A DNA stretch of 64,000 nucleotides from Siphonodentalium dalli (lineage: Eukaryota > Mollusca > Scaphopoda > Gadilida > Siphonodentaliidae), in contig CP136063.1 of NCBI GenBank assembly GCA_032622095.1, positions 25,734,987-25,798,986 on the forward strand, read 5' to 3'. Shown here piece after piece: positions 30,601 to 41,129 of this stretch. Position 1 is the first letter of the stretch, and every line of letters begins with the position of its first letter. The position numbers were made by a program, and so were the translations under genes. A model generated the notes under the pieces. The model was not told the DNA's origin. It did not search any database and worked only from the letters and a program-made list of their open reading frames with translations.

Positions 30601-33040
30601 CATGAATCTAATGAGCCAGTACGGAGTGAAACAAAGAGTGAAATCTTATCGATGATTCCCAGAAAGAATTTGATAAAAACCTACATCAGTTGCTCGCTAC
30701 AAATCACTAGTTGAGACTTTGGAAGCATCTGCGCCATACAACACAATTTCTGTTGATGAGTTCACGCCAGAAGATACCAGGCAACGCCAATATTACTTGG
30801 ATGGTCTACTTCAGTCCATGCCTTTAAAGTGCTTCTTGTTTCGACATTCAAAAATAGTTTTGGTACATACAATTTCATATGGAAATCATCACCACTTGAC
30901 ACAGAAGATAACATAGTGAATGAGAACAACAGGGTATGCAACAAGCCTCGATTGGACATGCCACAATTTTATACACATTCAATGTACAGGACGTTGAGGG
31001 ATATTGACTCTCTAACCTTCCGACAAGTTGTGAAAATAATGCAAGATAATACACAAGAAACTAGATAAACGATTATTGAATGTGACAAGTGTCAGACCAT
31101 CAGAATTTGAGTGGAAGAAAAGCCCACACAACGCGCGGTATAATTATTACTTTTTAATTCTTTAACACTCAAATAGTTTTCTAGCGTAACCCTCAATAAC
31201 ATGATTTGACGTGGCTACCTATTCCTCAATGACGTGATTTGACGTGTTGGTTTGCATGGCAAGTTTTTCGTTTATATAAATGGTGTATATTCAGTTTTTT
31301 ATGCTTTATTGAATATGAATACTGTGACATAACTGTTCTGATCAACACCTTGTCAATTTCTGGTCAGGTAGCGGGAAGTTTATATCGCTAAGTGCAGTTT
31401 AATATTGAATAATCCATTTCAATCCCGGCTGGGGGTGCAAATAATTATTCCATTTTCAATGACATACCGGTACCCAGGTACTACAACGTACTGGTATCAG
31501 TACTGAAATGTCTTCTAATGTTTCCAAATCCGCCTGAACAAACCAAAGATCTATTTCTTGTTGCCATTTTCTGAATAATTATATCGTTTGAACCAACTTT
31601 GCGATTCTTAATTAAACTTCGGTCAAGTGAAAACCACGTGTGTGTGTTGTGTTGCAAAGTAATGCAAACCGGAAGAGTAGATCAATAGGGAGGTTATTGG
31701 AAGAGCCTGTATAATTGATGGAAGAGCGGGACCAATCCAGTGATGGCAGAATCAAGCCTCACCCAAATAAGGAAGTTGAATTTATTTTTATTTTTTATTG
31801 ATATTGGGAATCGTAGGGATTATTCATATTTAAGAGACGAGTAATACCATCGCACCAGATAAATAAACAATGTGTTTTGCGAAAGCGACAAACTGAAAAT
31901 GACGCAACCAACAATCACGTCATAAAATGTTATGATTTTCTCTATAGATTTTTCCAGTTTTCTCTGCAAAAGTTTAAATTATAATCGGAGATGGGATGTG
32001 TATTCCCTTCATCACAATGATTTCCCCCTAAACGAACCATCTGTTCAACTTTTTCTGGTAACTTTTCAACTTTTCCGAGGAAGTTTGGCATAAATAAAAA
32101 TGAAATTTGATCCATTCCTGTATGATTTAGACCGACCAGTTCCGTTGTACGACCAGTTCCTTTGTATAGGCGTGATTCTCACAATGAAAATTTATTTTAA
32201 TTAATATTTAATAACTGCATTCTATTGCACGATTCTCTCTGCAGAATGAACATATAACATATCTTTATTCTGATGTTGATAAACAATATATGTTTTCTAT
32301 AGATATGTATGAGGAAAACAATAGCGATAAATGTGACTCAAGTTGTTGTTATATATTAGTGATGAGCCAATGATCGGAAACAAAAATCGGAAACGGCCGA
32401 TCGTGGCCCATCGGATGACAATCGGTACTCGGGTTTCAACATCGGCATTTCCGATTGTCTAAATAATAATCAGGTGCTTGTTTTTCTTCAATAAACTGTG
32501 TTAAATATAATGATGTTTTGTTGAATAAATGACCAGTAAACGTGTGGAAAGTGTAACCAAACACATATTTGATGATATACAACCAGGTCCTAATTATAAC
32601 ATGGGTATAAACCCCCCGAAAGTACATGTCACCCGACACACAATTACACAGTTCACTGCATACACCACACTTCAGTTATTATATATTGAATTTAAATAAT
32701 TATTACCATTGGATCTGTAAGTTCCAAGGGTTATATATCTTTTACATCACCTACAATTACGACTCGCTAATCTATTTCGCACTACCTCTCGATACAAGTC
32801 TCTCAGCCAGCGAGATCTGGCGAGATCTCACATGTAAACAACCGAAGCACTACTTTTAAAAAAAAGATTACGCATTGTTTATTTCAACTGTTTGTGCAAT
32901 AGTTCCAGATCAATCTTCCAACCAACAGTTTATAACTAAATTCAATCTGACATGCATCCGTAAATGTTTTCCTCACTACGTCTTATTTAATAATGCCGTT
33001 CGCAAGACAACAACCTTTTTGCTACGGAACTATATTTTAT
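30601..33040. other. Mostly non-coding, with unassigned short frames
   Basis: A readable but unrecognised frame at 30829-31068 includes RLDMPQFYTHSMYRTLRDID. From 31080 to 33040 there is AT-rich DNA without gene signals, apart from an isolated hAT-like end at 32357. Confidence 0.5.
32357..32470. mobile_element. Solo hAT-type terminal fragment
   Basis: TAGTGATGAGCCAATGATCG followed by self-complementary 'atcggaaa' motifs is typical of a non-autonomous hAT end (TAGNG start). No matching inverted end was found nearby. Confidence 0.35.
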
Positions 33041-33248
33041 GATGCGCACGAACACGAAACTACGCTGTAAGTAATTCATTCCCTATATTTTCCTCTCAAG
33101 ATGCAGAAGCATATTTCACGCTCTCACAACTTTTTCCTTTATTTATCCTTTGGTGAAGGTAAGTGCCCGTCGTCAATCTCGGTTTTTTGGCCTTATTTAC
33201 AGTTATTTATATCAATTAATTTGGAGCCGTGTTTTCTTCTTTCAAAAC

Positions 33249-33830
33249 ATGGCTTTTGCAATTCCGGCCAATGAAATTCGGGTGGCGGTTGTCGGACATT
33301 CGTTCGTCCGCCGAATTGGTTCAAAATTTGGTTTTGTGGACCGAACCGTTTTTTCCGCGGCCATAATTTCGCCGAGGAGCTGCAAGTGGGGGATTATGCG
33401 GGCGTCACTGTTGTTGTACGGTCTTTTTACCCCCATGTTGTGACTCTGCAGGCTGGGAGCAATGATCTTTGTTGGAGGGATCCGGTGGTGGCGGCTGAGG
33501 ATATAGTGGGGTCTTGCAACATCCTGCGGTCCATCCATAGCGTGCAGAAAATCCTGGTCAGCCAGGCATTTCATCACCTTTCGATGCGGGGGCGAAAGCA
33601 TATCGACCTGTACAATGGCCACGTGGATGAGTTAAATGTTTCTATGGACTTTGCGTTAACTCAGTCTTGTGCCAAGTAGGAGTTGTACAGGCGCTTTATT
33701 GATGAGCCCCTGCACCTACATGTAGAGCGGGACGGTGTACACCTCAAGGGGTACTCACAATTGCTGTATGTGTACAGCATTTGTGATGCCATTAACTATG
33801 GTATAGCCTCTTTGGCTTGCCTCAACTCGA
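33249..33830 (+). pseudogene. SGNH hydrolase of YR retrotransposon, frameshifted
   Basis: ATG 33249 opens IRVAVVGHSFVRRIGSKFGF (block I, GHSF). A frameshift lies between about 33340 and 33390. The next frame reads PHVVTLQAGSNDLCWRDPVV (block III, GSND) and then YNGHVDELNVSM, with a stop at 33677-33679. It continues in another frame with HVERDGVHLKGYSQLLYVYS (block V, DxxH) and AINYGIASLACLN. All three catalytic blocks of an SGNH esterase-type fold are recognisable. The broken frame means no active product. Confidence 0.65.
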
Positions 33831-34516
33831 CTTCATCTCCATGGCCTTGCCCTTTGACGCTCATGTGCCTGTTAAATTACAGACTCAGATTTGGGCCAAC
33901 GAGTTCGTTCCCTTGGCGTCTTTACTTCCAGACAACAATCATAATTCCGATGTTTCTTTTCCAGTGAACATGAACCTTATTGGTGTACAGGCAAAAATAA
34001 TTTCAGACATCAACCAATGGCTCGATGCCTTTATAATTTTCGCAACAATTTACTGCACAAAATTTCCAAACCACATCTCAAGTTTGTTCAGTTATATCAT
34101 GCGCATTAGGCGTACATGTATGGCTCGGGTTGGGTATAGTTGGTCTTTTTACGATCGTCAATTCCGTATTTTGCGACAATTCAACCCGAATTTGTCGTGG
34201 GATCACATCCAATGGGAGTTATACATGCAGGCTGCCCCCAGGGTACCTGCATTTACTCCTCCCCAACCGGATCAATCTTTTGGTACAAAGCATCAAAATT
34301 CTTTTCAGAAAACCAAAAACTCAATACCAAATGGCTACTGTTGGGATTTCCATAGAGGCAAATTTTGCGCAGGATGCAACTTCTCACAGTTGTTTCCAGT
34401 ACAAACAGCCCCACAGCTTCACTAGATATCCCTGTCGGGGCAATACCAAAAATTTTAAACCTCCCTACAACAAGGCTACAGGGCTTGATGCGCACGAACA
34501 TGAAACTACGCTGTAA
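33810..34516 (+). pseudogene. Gag-like protein of Ngaro-type element
   Basis: The frame 33817-34425 contains MALPFDAHVPVKLQTQIWAN, a helical middle, WSFYDRQFRILRQFNPNLSW and DHIQWELYMQAAP. It then has YCWDFHRGKFCAGC, which starts a CCHC-like knuckle, and its last part continues in the +1 frame to 34516. The 'W-x-F/Y-D-x-Q-F-R ... P-x-x-W-x-x-I-x-W-E-L' pattern recalls the ORF before the reverse transcriptase in mollusc and cnidarian YR retroelements. One frameshift lies near the knuckle. Confidence 0.55.
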
Positions 34517-35106
34517 GTAATTCATTCCCTATATTTTCCTCTCAAGGTGCAGAAGCATATTTCACGCTCTCACAACTTTTTCACCCACCACCTCCCCTTT
34601 CAACCACCTTCGCTCAGCATGATCCATTATCTTTTGTTTCTTCCACCTTCACGGTTTCTCCCCACCCACCAGTTTGTTCCAATGCTACTTGGGGGCCTTA
34701 AAAGCATTAATCCAATATCTCATTTCACTGATTAAGTGCCGCCCCCTTTCCATAACTGGTGAGTGGGGACCTTTTCCATATCTTTCAGGTCAGTCCGGGT
34801 TTTCATTTTCATGTTTTTTGTTATAGCATAAATATTAATTTAATAAGAATAAAATATATATTTTAATTTGTTATTGAATATATTTCTCCTAGTTAATTTC
34901 TAACAAAGAGATTATTAAAACCTAGTAATTTAACAATATATTAAATTAACTCAACAAAAGTGTATTACTTTATTTTATATTTTTTATTTCCAGACAGAGA
35001 CATAAATCTGGTAGCCCTATATATATCTGAAGAGGAATGTCCAGCGAATCAAGTGTTTCACCTACATTTCTTTATGGGAACACAGGACGTTGTAAAGATA
35101 TGGCGC

Positions 35107-35765
35107 GGTTTAGAATTCGGAATTTAATTTGTCTTTTTTGGTTCACGTGTTGAACTCTCTTTGGAACAATGTTTATACAGCCCAGTTGCTATGTTATCTC
35201 TGTTCATGTGGTTTTAGAATGCAAGTATTTAGAACCTTCGATCAGTGAGACAACATTGGATTTGTAACCTTGTTTATGTTGAAATTGCACTTTTTTATTT
35301 GTAAATATTTGACTTCTGGTAATGGAGCATGTGGTTTAGAATTCGGAATTGAATACGTCTTTTTCGGTTCATGTGTTGAAATCTCTTTGGAACAATGTTT
35401 ATACAGCCCAGTTGCTATGTTATCTCTGTTCATGTGGTTTTAGAATGTAAGTATTTAGAACCTTCGATCAGTGAGACAACATTGGATTTGTAACCTTGTT
35501 TATGTTGAAATTTCACTTTTTTATTTGTAAATATTTGACTTCTGGTAATGGAGCACGTGGTTTAGAATTCGGAATTGAATTCGTCTTTTTTGGTTCATGT
35601 GTTGAAATCTCTTTGGAACAATGTTTATACAGCCCAGTTGCTATGTTATCTCTGTTCATGTGGTTTTAGAATGTAAGTATTTAGAATCTTCGATCAGTGA
35701 GACAACATTAGATTTGTTAAAATTGCACTTTTATATGTGTAAATATTTTATATTTATCAGGAGGG
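35107..35765. repeat. 226-bp tandem repeat, ~3 copies
   Basis: GGTTTAGAATTCGGAATT recurs at 35107, 35333 and 35559 (period exactly 226). Units share 'ggaacaatgtttatacagcc' and 'cgatcagtgagacaacatt'. The last unit is 3' degenerate. Non-coding. Confidence 0.9.
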
Positions 35766-36040
35766 GGGTTTTGGAGAAAAAAATTACAGGATACAAGGAC
35801 CGGGTGGGTGGGTGGATGTCCCTGAGCCCGGAATGCAGATTTTTACACGGAGTTAGAACTATTAATTTCCAAAACGTGAGTTAAAATAATAATAATGTGT
35901 CCCACCACCCCCCCCCCATACAATCGAATCAATACACCGAAGGTGGGGAAATATTTCGTAAATGCGCTATATATCAATGATTAACTTTAGTATGGTTTAA
36001 CCTTTCTAATACCAAGTTCCGGATACAATTATAATTTGTG

Positions 36041-36288
36041 TTAACCCTTTGAGTGCCAGGTCCGATTTTTGTATCAACCCATATACCCTGTGCCAATGCA
36101 TTCTCTTATATATGCGAGTCGACCATAGGTCGCCTCGCATATTTAAGAGAATGCATTGGCCTAACAATTTTTTTATTTTTTTTTTCCACAATTTTTTACA
36201 ATTTTAATATATTTTATTATATTCTTTAACAGACTTATTGTGTAGGTTTAGGGCCGATAATATCGGCCCCTGGCACTCAAAGGGTTAA
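36041..36288. mobile_element. TTAA-flanked MITE, family P, copy 3 (inverted)
   Basis: TTAACCCTTTGAGTGCCAGG ... CCTGGCACTCAAAGGGTTAA-type ends with the central palindrome, in opposite orientation to copies 1 and 2. The palindrome has a TATTTAAG variant. Confidence 0.85.
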
Positions 36289-36490
36289 TTCAAACATGAG
36301 TACTCTTTATACCTTTCAACTAATAAATTACAGCTATGCACGTTACAGATATAATCCTTAGAACACATTTATTACAGCTATGCACATTACAGATATAATC
36401 CTTAGAACACATTTAAAGTTTTCCATTACAATGTTTGGCGAACTAATCTTTATTAGAAAATAGCAGGGTTGTGTTGTGTTGTCAGTATCT

Positions 36491-37606
36491 ACAGGCCTGT
36501 CATTTTACGCGGGCGATTTCGATAGCCCGCGTGCAGCCCACGTATTTTCGATTACACGCGTGCGACAGTTTCGCCCGCGTCGGCTTTCAAAATCAATGTA
36601 CTTTAAATGGCAAGTCAGGGGTTAAGATAATCTGATTGAAGCCAGTCGGGTCAAATGTGACGAACGTCATCGTCGGCATCTGTGTTCTTTGATGTTTCTA
36701 GACAGTGTCATGAGTTTAACACCCCGTGCTCTTCCTGCAACACGAGCTCGTCATACATGACTCGGTATTACGTCAGCATCGTCGGCACTTTGATAATTGA
36801 ATCTGCTTGCTATTTTTACATACCTGTACCTTCCACATGTTTTGAACTGGGGCTCTGTCCATAGTTGAGCTGTGACTATTCAGGGAGCCAAATTAACTAT
36901 AATGCAATAATGGCTGATCAAAAAGGCTGCCACGTTCAGTTAAAAACTTTCGAAGGATGGAATACTGGAGGCCAGATTGGCTATGATATTGTTAACGCAA
37001 ACGGTCGGGATTTTGTAGAAAGCGTGTGGTGCAAAATATGTGCACGCCACTGTGAACAATTGAGATCAACATGCCACGGGAAAGTATGAATGAATATAAA
37101 ACTTTGCTGGTGGCATAACACATTGCCAGATAATCCCAGATATGTCATAATTTTGAAATTTTGTTTTAACATGATCCTGAGTTCCCTCGTTTCAAATAAT
37201 TTTCAGTGTGAACAATCAATCATTCTGTTAAATTTATAATATCAATGTTCAAACCCTCCAAATTTGTCATTGTTTGCTTTCTAAACCATAACCATTTCCA
37301 TAACTACACTTACCTAGGTTACCTACATTTACCTAGCGTAGTATCAAACACAACATATCAATTTGATGTTGGTCAGTGTAACAATCCCGGGGTAGGCAAA
37401 CATAAACACTCAAAACAAGAATAAATAAGATTGAACAACATTATTGATAACATACAAATACATTCTCCAGTCTGGTCTGTTCCTTTTGGAGTATATCTGG
37501 CTAAGCAAATAGCATGAATAAATCACGAGGGCTATTAGCACTCGTCACTGGGGTTCACGTGGGCGATTTTGTAGCCCTCGTCAAATTTTCAGATGGACAG
37601 GCCTGT
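36491..37606. mobile_element. DNA element with ACAGGCCTGT ends and a zinc-finger exon
   Basis: Inverted ends ACAGGCCTGTC / GACAGGCCTGT are followed by similar 'gagggct'/'agcccgcg' subterminal blocks. ATCT flanks both sides, a possible 4-5-bp target duplication. Inside, 36865-37089 reads INYNAIMADQKGCHVQ, GRDFVESVWCKICARHCEQL and TCHGK followed by GTATGA. The 'V-W-C-K-I-C' motif resembles the N-terminal zinc finger of some hAT-like transposases. No transposase core was found. Confidence 0.4.
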
Positions 37607-37610
37607 ATCT

Positions 37611-39012
37611 ATGAGAATATTTATACAATTTTACATCTTTTGTGCATTGTTATAATTATATACATGACTGACTTTTTGACAAATAAATTTCCTATCACAA
37701 CTCTATTTATATTCTTCTGTTTCAGAAAATTAGGCAACAGCCTACCAGTTAATTCCCCCAAATTCAAAGATGTTTTAAAGATGGCAGCGGATACGCGACT
37801 CGAAAAAAACCCGCCCTGCCACAGAACTATTTCGGTATACTACACAACTCAACATATGATTGCCGTTTTTTTTATATAAACCGATCTATAACTTATGGGA
37901 CTCGATGCCTGTAACCCACTTCAAGCAAGTTTTAATTTGCTGAACAAAATGTATCTAATCATACATATACATTCATGTATAAATGTATCTAGTCATACAT
38001 ATCCATTTATGTATAAATGCAACTAACGATGCAGCTTGCAACTATATATATTTCATAATTATTGTTATAGTTTATCATAAATGGTATTTTGTTCGACCAG
38101 AATGTTGCTGGCCTCATGCCGATGGTAAGAACATGTTGTCTTTGAGCTACATACAAATAATACGACGGGCCTACATGTATATATACACTGAACTTCTACT
38201 TATATCTTCATATAGTTTGTTGCCAAAAGTCGCTGATTGGAACAAAACATGCAAACATATTTACCCTATATACAACAATTGAAACAGGTTATAGACGAAA
38301 TCACGCGATAGCAACATTCCTTCGCAGCCATACGAAGTATACAGGAAAAATGCTCAACAAAACATCCAAAATGCAACGAATCAAGTAACTGTCATACGAT
38401 ATGCATAATTCATTTCAAATGGTTAACACAAAATACAATAGTGTTATACAGTTCTTTAAATATAAAATGATCATTCAGTCATTAGTTAATACAGGTATTA
38501 TTATAAGACAATGGTCCGATTTTTAACGCTTGACACACAACTGTGACACTTATATATATTTTGAATTGTGCATGCGTACGCACGATTCAGCATATTTATA
38601 CTCCCAGAGAGAAAAAGAAACTAATGATTAAATAAAATTCACAAAATTATATGTCGGAAATATTTTGGTTTCCCAATAATTTGGCGATATTTCTGTCTAA
38701 TTGAAACTATTATCCCAAAAACACATGGGAATTCTTCAGAAGTTATGAAGTTGACAATTTTATTTTGATCTCGATTCTGCATATTTACGATCTCCAGACA
38801 GTTGCTAACCGGAAGTCACGTGTGAATTTCACACAAAAATTGTACAACGCCACATGAATTTGGCTCATCGCTATAGAAACTATTATATGACATCATCATT
38901 CACTAGTGCCTAAGGTATAAGCACCAACACCCGCTATAAACTAAAAACATATATTTTCACTGGGAAATCTTGATATTTCTTAATTATAACAGTCTGTATA
39001 GAAATTCAGTGA
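37611..39012. other. Non-coding, unassigned
   Basis: A possible exon begins after TTCTGTTTCAG at about 37725 (KLGNSLPVNSPKFKDVLKMA), with no recognisable family. The remainder is AT-rich without features, apart from a short duplicated 'catacatatacattcatgtat'-like stretch at 37960-38015. Confidence 0.4.
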
Positions 39013-39192
39013 TTAACCCTTTGAGTGCCAGGGTCCGATCTCATCAGCCCTAAACCTACAAAATAAGTCTGTTAAAGAATATAAGAATAAATTATTAAAA
39101 TTGTAAAAAAAATTAAAAAAAATTAAAAACATTTGTGTAAGCACAGGGTATATGGGTCGATACAAAAATCGACCTGGCACTCAAAGGGTTAA
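39013..39192. mobile_element. TTAA-flanked MITE, family P, copy 4 (palindrome-less)
   Basis: Intact TTAA-bounded ends, but the central palindrome is replaced by an A-rich spacer. It shows the palindrome is dispensable or removable. Confidence 0.85.
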
Positions 39193-39228
39193 ACAACTAA
39201 GTAACAATACATGCCTGCAACCTCAATC

Positions 39229-39780
39229 AAAGCTCATTGATTTTATAACTATTGTCATGAAGTTTTGGATTGTGTGGAGAAGATTTTGAAGAATGCATGT
39301 AATATCGATATCAGTCCAAAGCCTATCAAGGATGCATGTAACATCAATATCTGTCCGAAGCCTATCAAGGATGCATGTAACATCAATATCTGTCCGAAGC
39401 CTATCAAGACTAGGAGCCAATTAATTAAGGAATTTGACTTCTCTTGCAGTGGAATAGTGGTAAGAAATCTAATGGCTCGCCAAGACCAAAAACGACTTAG
39501 TCCATAGGTCATTGTGGCCTTCCCCGATAATGTAGGCAACTTGCCAACCAACGTTAATATTAATTGAAAGACATGTAACTTGATTAAATCATATTTAGAA
39601 TCCAGTGAACAGTCATAATTCTTGGATTCTGTGGAGAAGACATTGAAAGATGCATGTATTTGCCGGAAGCCTTCCAAGCCTATCGGTCGATTAATCAAGG
39701 AATTTGACTTTACTTGCAGTGGAATATGCCCAATATTCTGCTTGTGGATAATATGACTGAGAAGCTTAAGTTTAATAGTG
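39229..39780 (+). repeat. Dispersed ~350-bp repeat with internal 39-bp tandem units
   Basis: GATGCATGTAACATCAATAT ... CCGAAGCCTATCAAG (39 bp) is repeated about three times at 39290-39410. It is followed by 'aaggaatttgacttctcttgcag', 'agaaatctaatggctcgcc' and 'ccccgataatgtaggcaac'. Related copies are at about 40800-41105, 45060-45420, 45420-45580 and 46560-46865. One frame (39265-39507) runs through the units. It looks like decayed coding or exon-like sequence of unknown origin. Confidence 0.6.
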
Positions 39781-40038
39781 ACTACCATGGAACATATATC
39801 ACGTATTTAGTAGTGACTACCATGGAACATATATCACGTATTTAGTAGTGACTACCATATATCACGTATCTCTCCAATATTGATGATGTATTCATGGCTC
39901 CAGACTAATGTTGTTGTAAACTGCTTTACCTTTTATTCAGATTCAAGTGTATCAAATCAATCATAACAATATATGGGACGAGACGTATACAACAATAACT
40001 ACACATGGGACGAGACGCGTATGACGTCATACCCTTCT

Positions 40039-40385
40039 GGACAAAACAAGTGTTCACTTAACTGCGGTGCCGTTAGCATTGCCACAGCGGCTGAAATGTA
40101 ACTACATCGCGGCTCCACCGGCTATCTACAGTTGGGCCGCGGTGTAATTGCCATTCGCCACGGTGTACTTTCAACAAACCGAAAAAAGACAATACAAACC
40201 AGAAATCTAACCACGGTGTACATGCAATTCGACCGTGAGGGTAGTTGCCTTTCGGCCGCAGTGAACTTGCTGTTTTGCCGCTGTGTACTTGTCGTTCGGC
40301 CGCGGTGCTCAACTGCAGTTACAAACTCTGACACCGCAGTCGAACGGCAAATACACCGCGGTGCCAATGGACACTTGTTTTGTCC
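40039..40385. mobile_element. MITE with GGACAAAACAAGTGT ends
   Basis: Starts GGACAAAACAAGTGT and ends ACACTTGTTTTGTCC. The interior has several 'gcggtg'/'caccgcgg' and 'ggccgcggtg' inverted motifs. About 347 bp, non-coding. Confidence 0.7.
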
Positions 40386-41129
40386 AGCCGGGTATATACA
40401 TATGTCACGAGAGGTGCCACCAGAAGAAACATGTATACATGTAACTCGTTGACATTGAATTTTCTATTCATTTTTTTCATACATGTTCCATGTTTTAAAG
40501 GAGTCCAGCAATAAGTATTGTTATTTTTCAATAACAAACCAAAATCAAATTGATGTTTTAGACACCCTCTCTTAATGGTGCAACGTACTGAATTTTCATA
40601 TCCAGGTTGTGGTAGAGGAAAGAAGCCATATGATATAGAGGAACTTCCCACTACCAAAGTGGTCCTGTTGAAGGCATGTGTAAGATAAATAGAACAAATG
40701 TAATATTTTTTTACCCAAAATATTTATCTCCTAATAAGTATCTTGGACACTGAACTATTGGTTCTATATTTCAACTGCCGACCAATCATGTCAGTCCTTT
40801 CGCTATAAAAGTGATTGACACATATTGTAATGTCGATATTTTCCGGAAGCCTTTCAAGCCATCAGTTGATTAGTCAAGGAATTTGACTTTTCTTGCAGTG
40901 GAATATGCGCGATATACTGCTTGTGGATAATATTGATATCGTTGATTACAGGCGTGGTATTGCCATTAGTGGTCAGAAATCTAATGACTCGTCAACAGTA
41001 CAAAAATGGCTTAGTTAGTCCACAGGCCATCGCGGCCTTCCCCGATAATGTAGGCAACTTGCCAACCAACATTAATATTAAGTGAAAGCCATAACTTGAT
41101 TAAATCATATATAGAATCCAGACAACAAA

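Larger units (their letters stand above)
33041..34582 (+). mobile_element. Ngaro-like YR-retrotransposon relic between 96-bp direct repeats
   Basis: The 96-bp block GATGCGCACGAACACGAAAC ... 'ctctcacaactttttc' occurs at 33041-33136 and 34487-34582 with two or three differences. Between the copies lie an SGNH hydrolase and a gag-like gene, both in plus sense. Tyrosine-recombinase retrotransposons (Ngaro/DIRS) use split direct or internal repeats rather than LTRs, and SGNH hydrolases accompany Ngaro elements. No reverse transcriptase or recombinase is present here, so it is a deleted, non-autonomous relic. Confidence 0.6.

Noticed and set aside
39265-39507. 80-codon ORF as a gene
   Set aside because: It is the 39-bp tandem units plus a dispersed repeat; other copies are full of stops.
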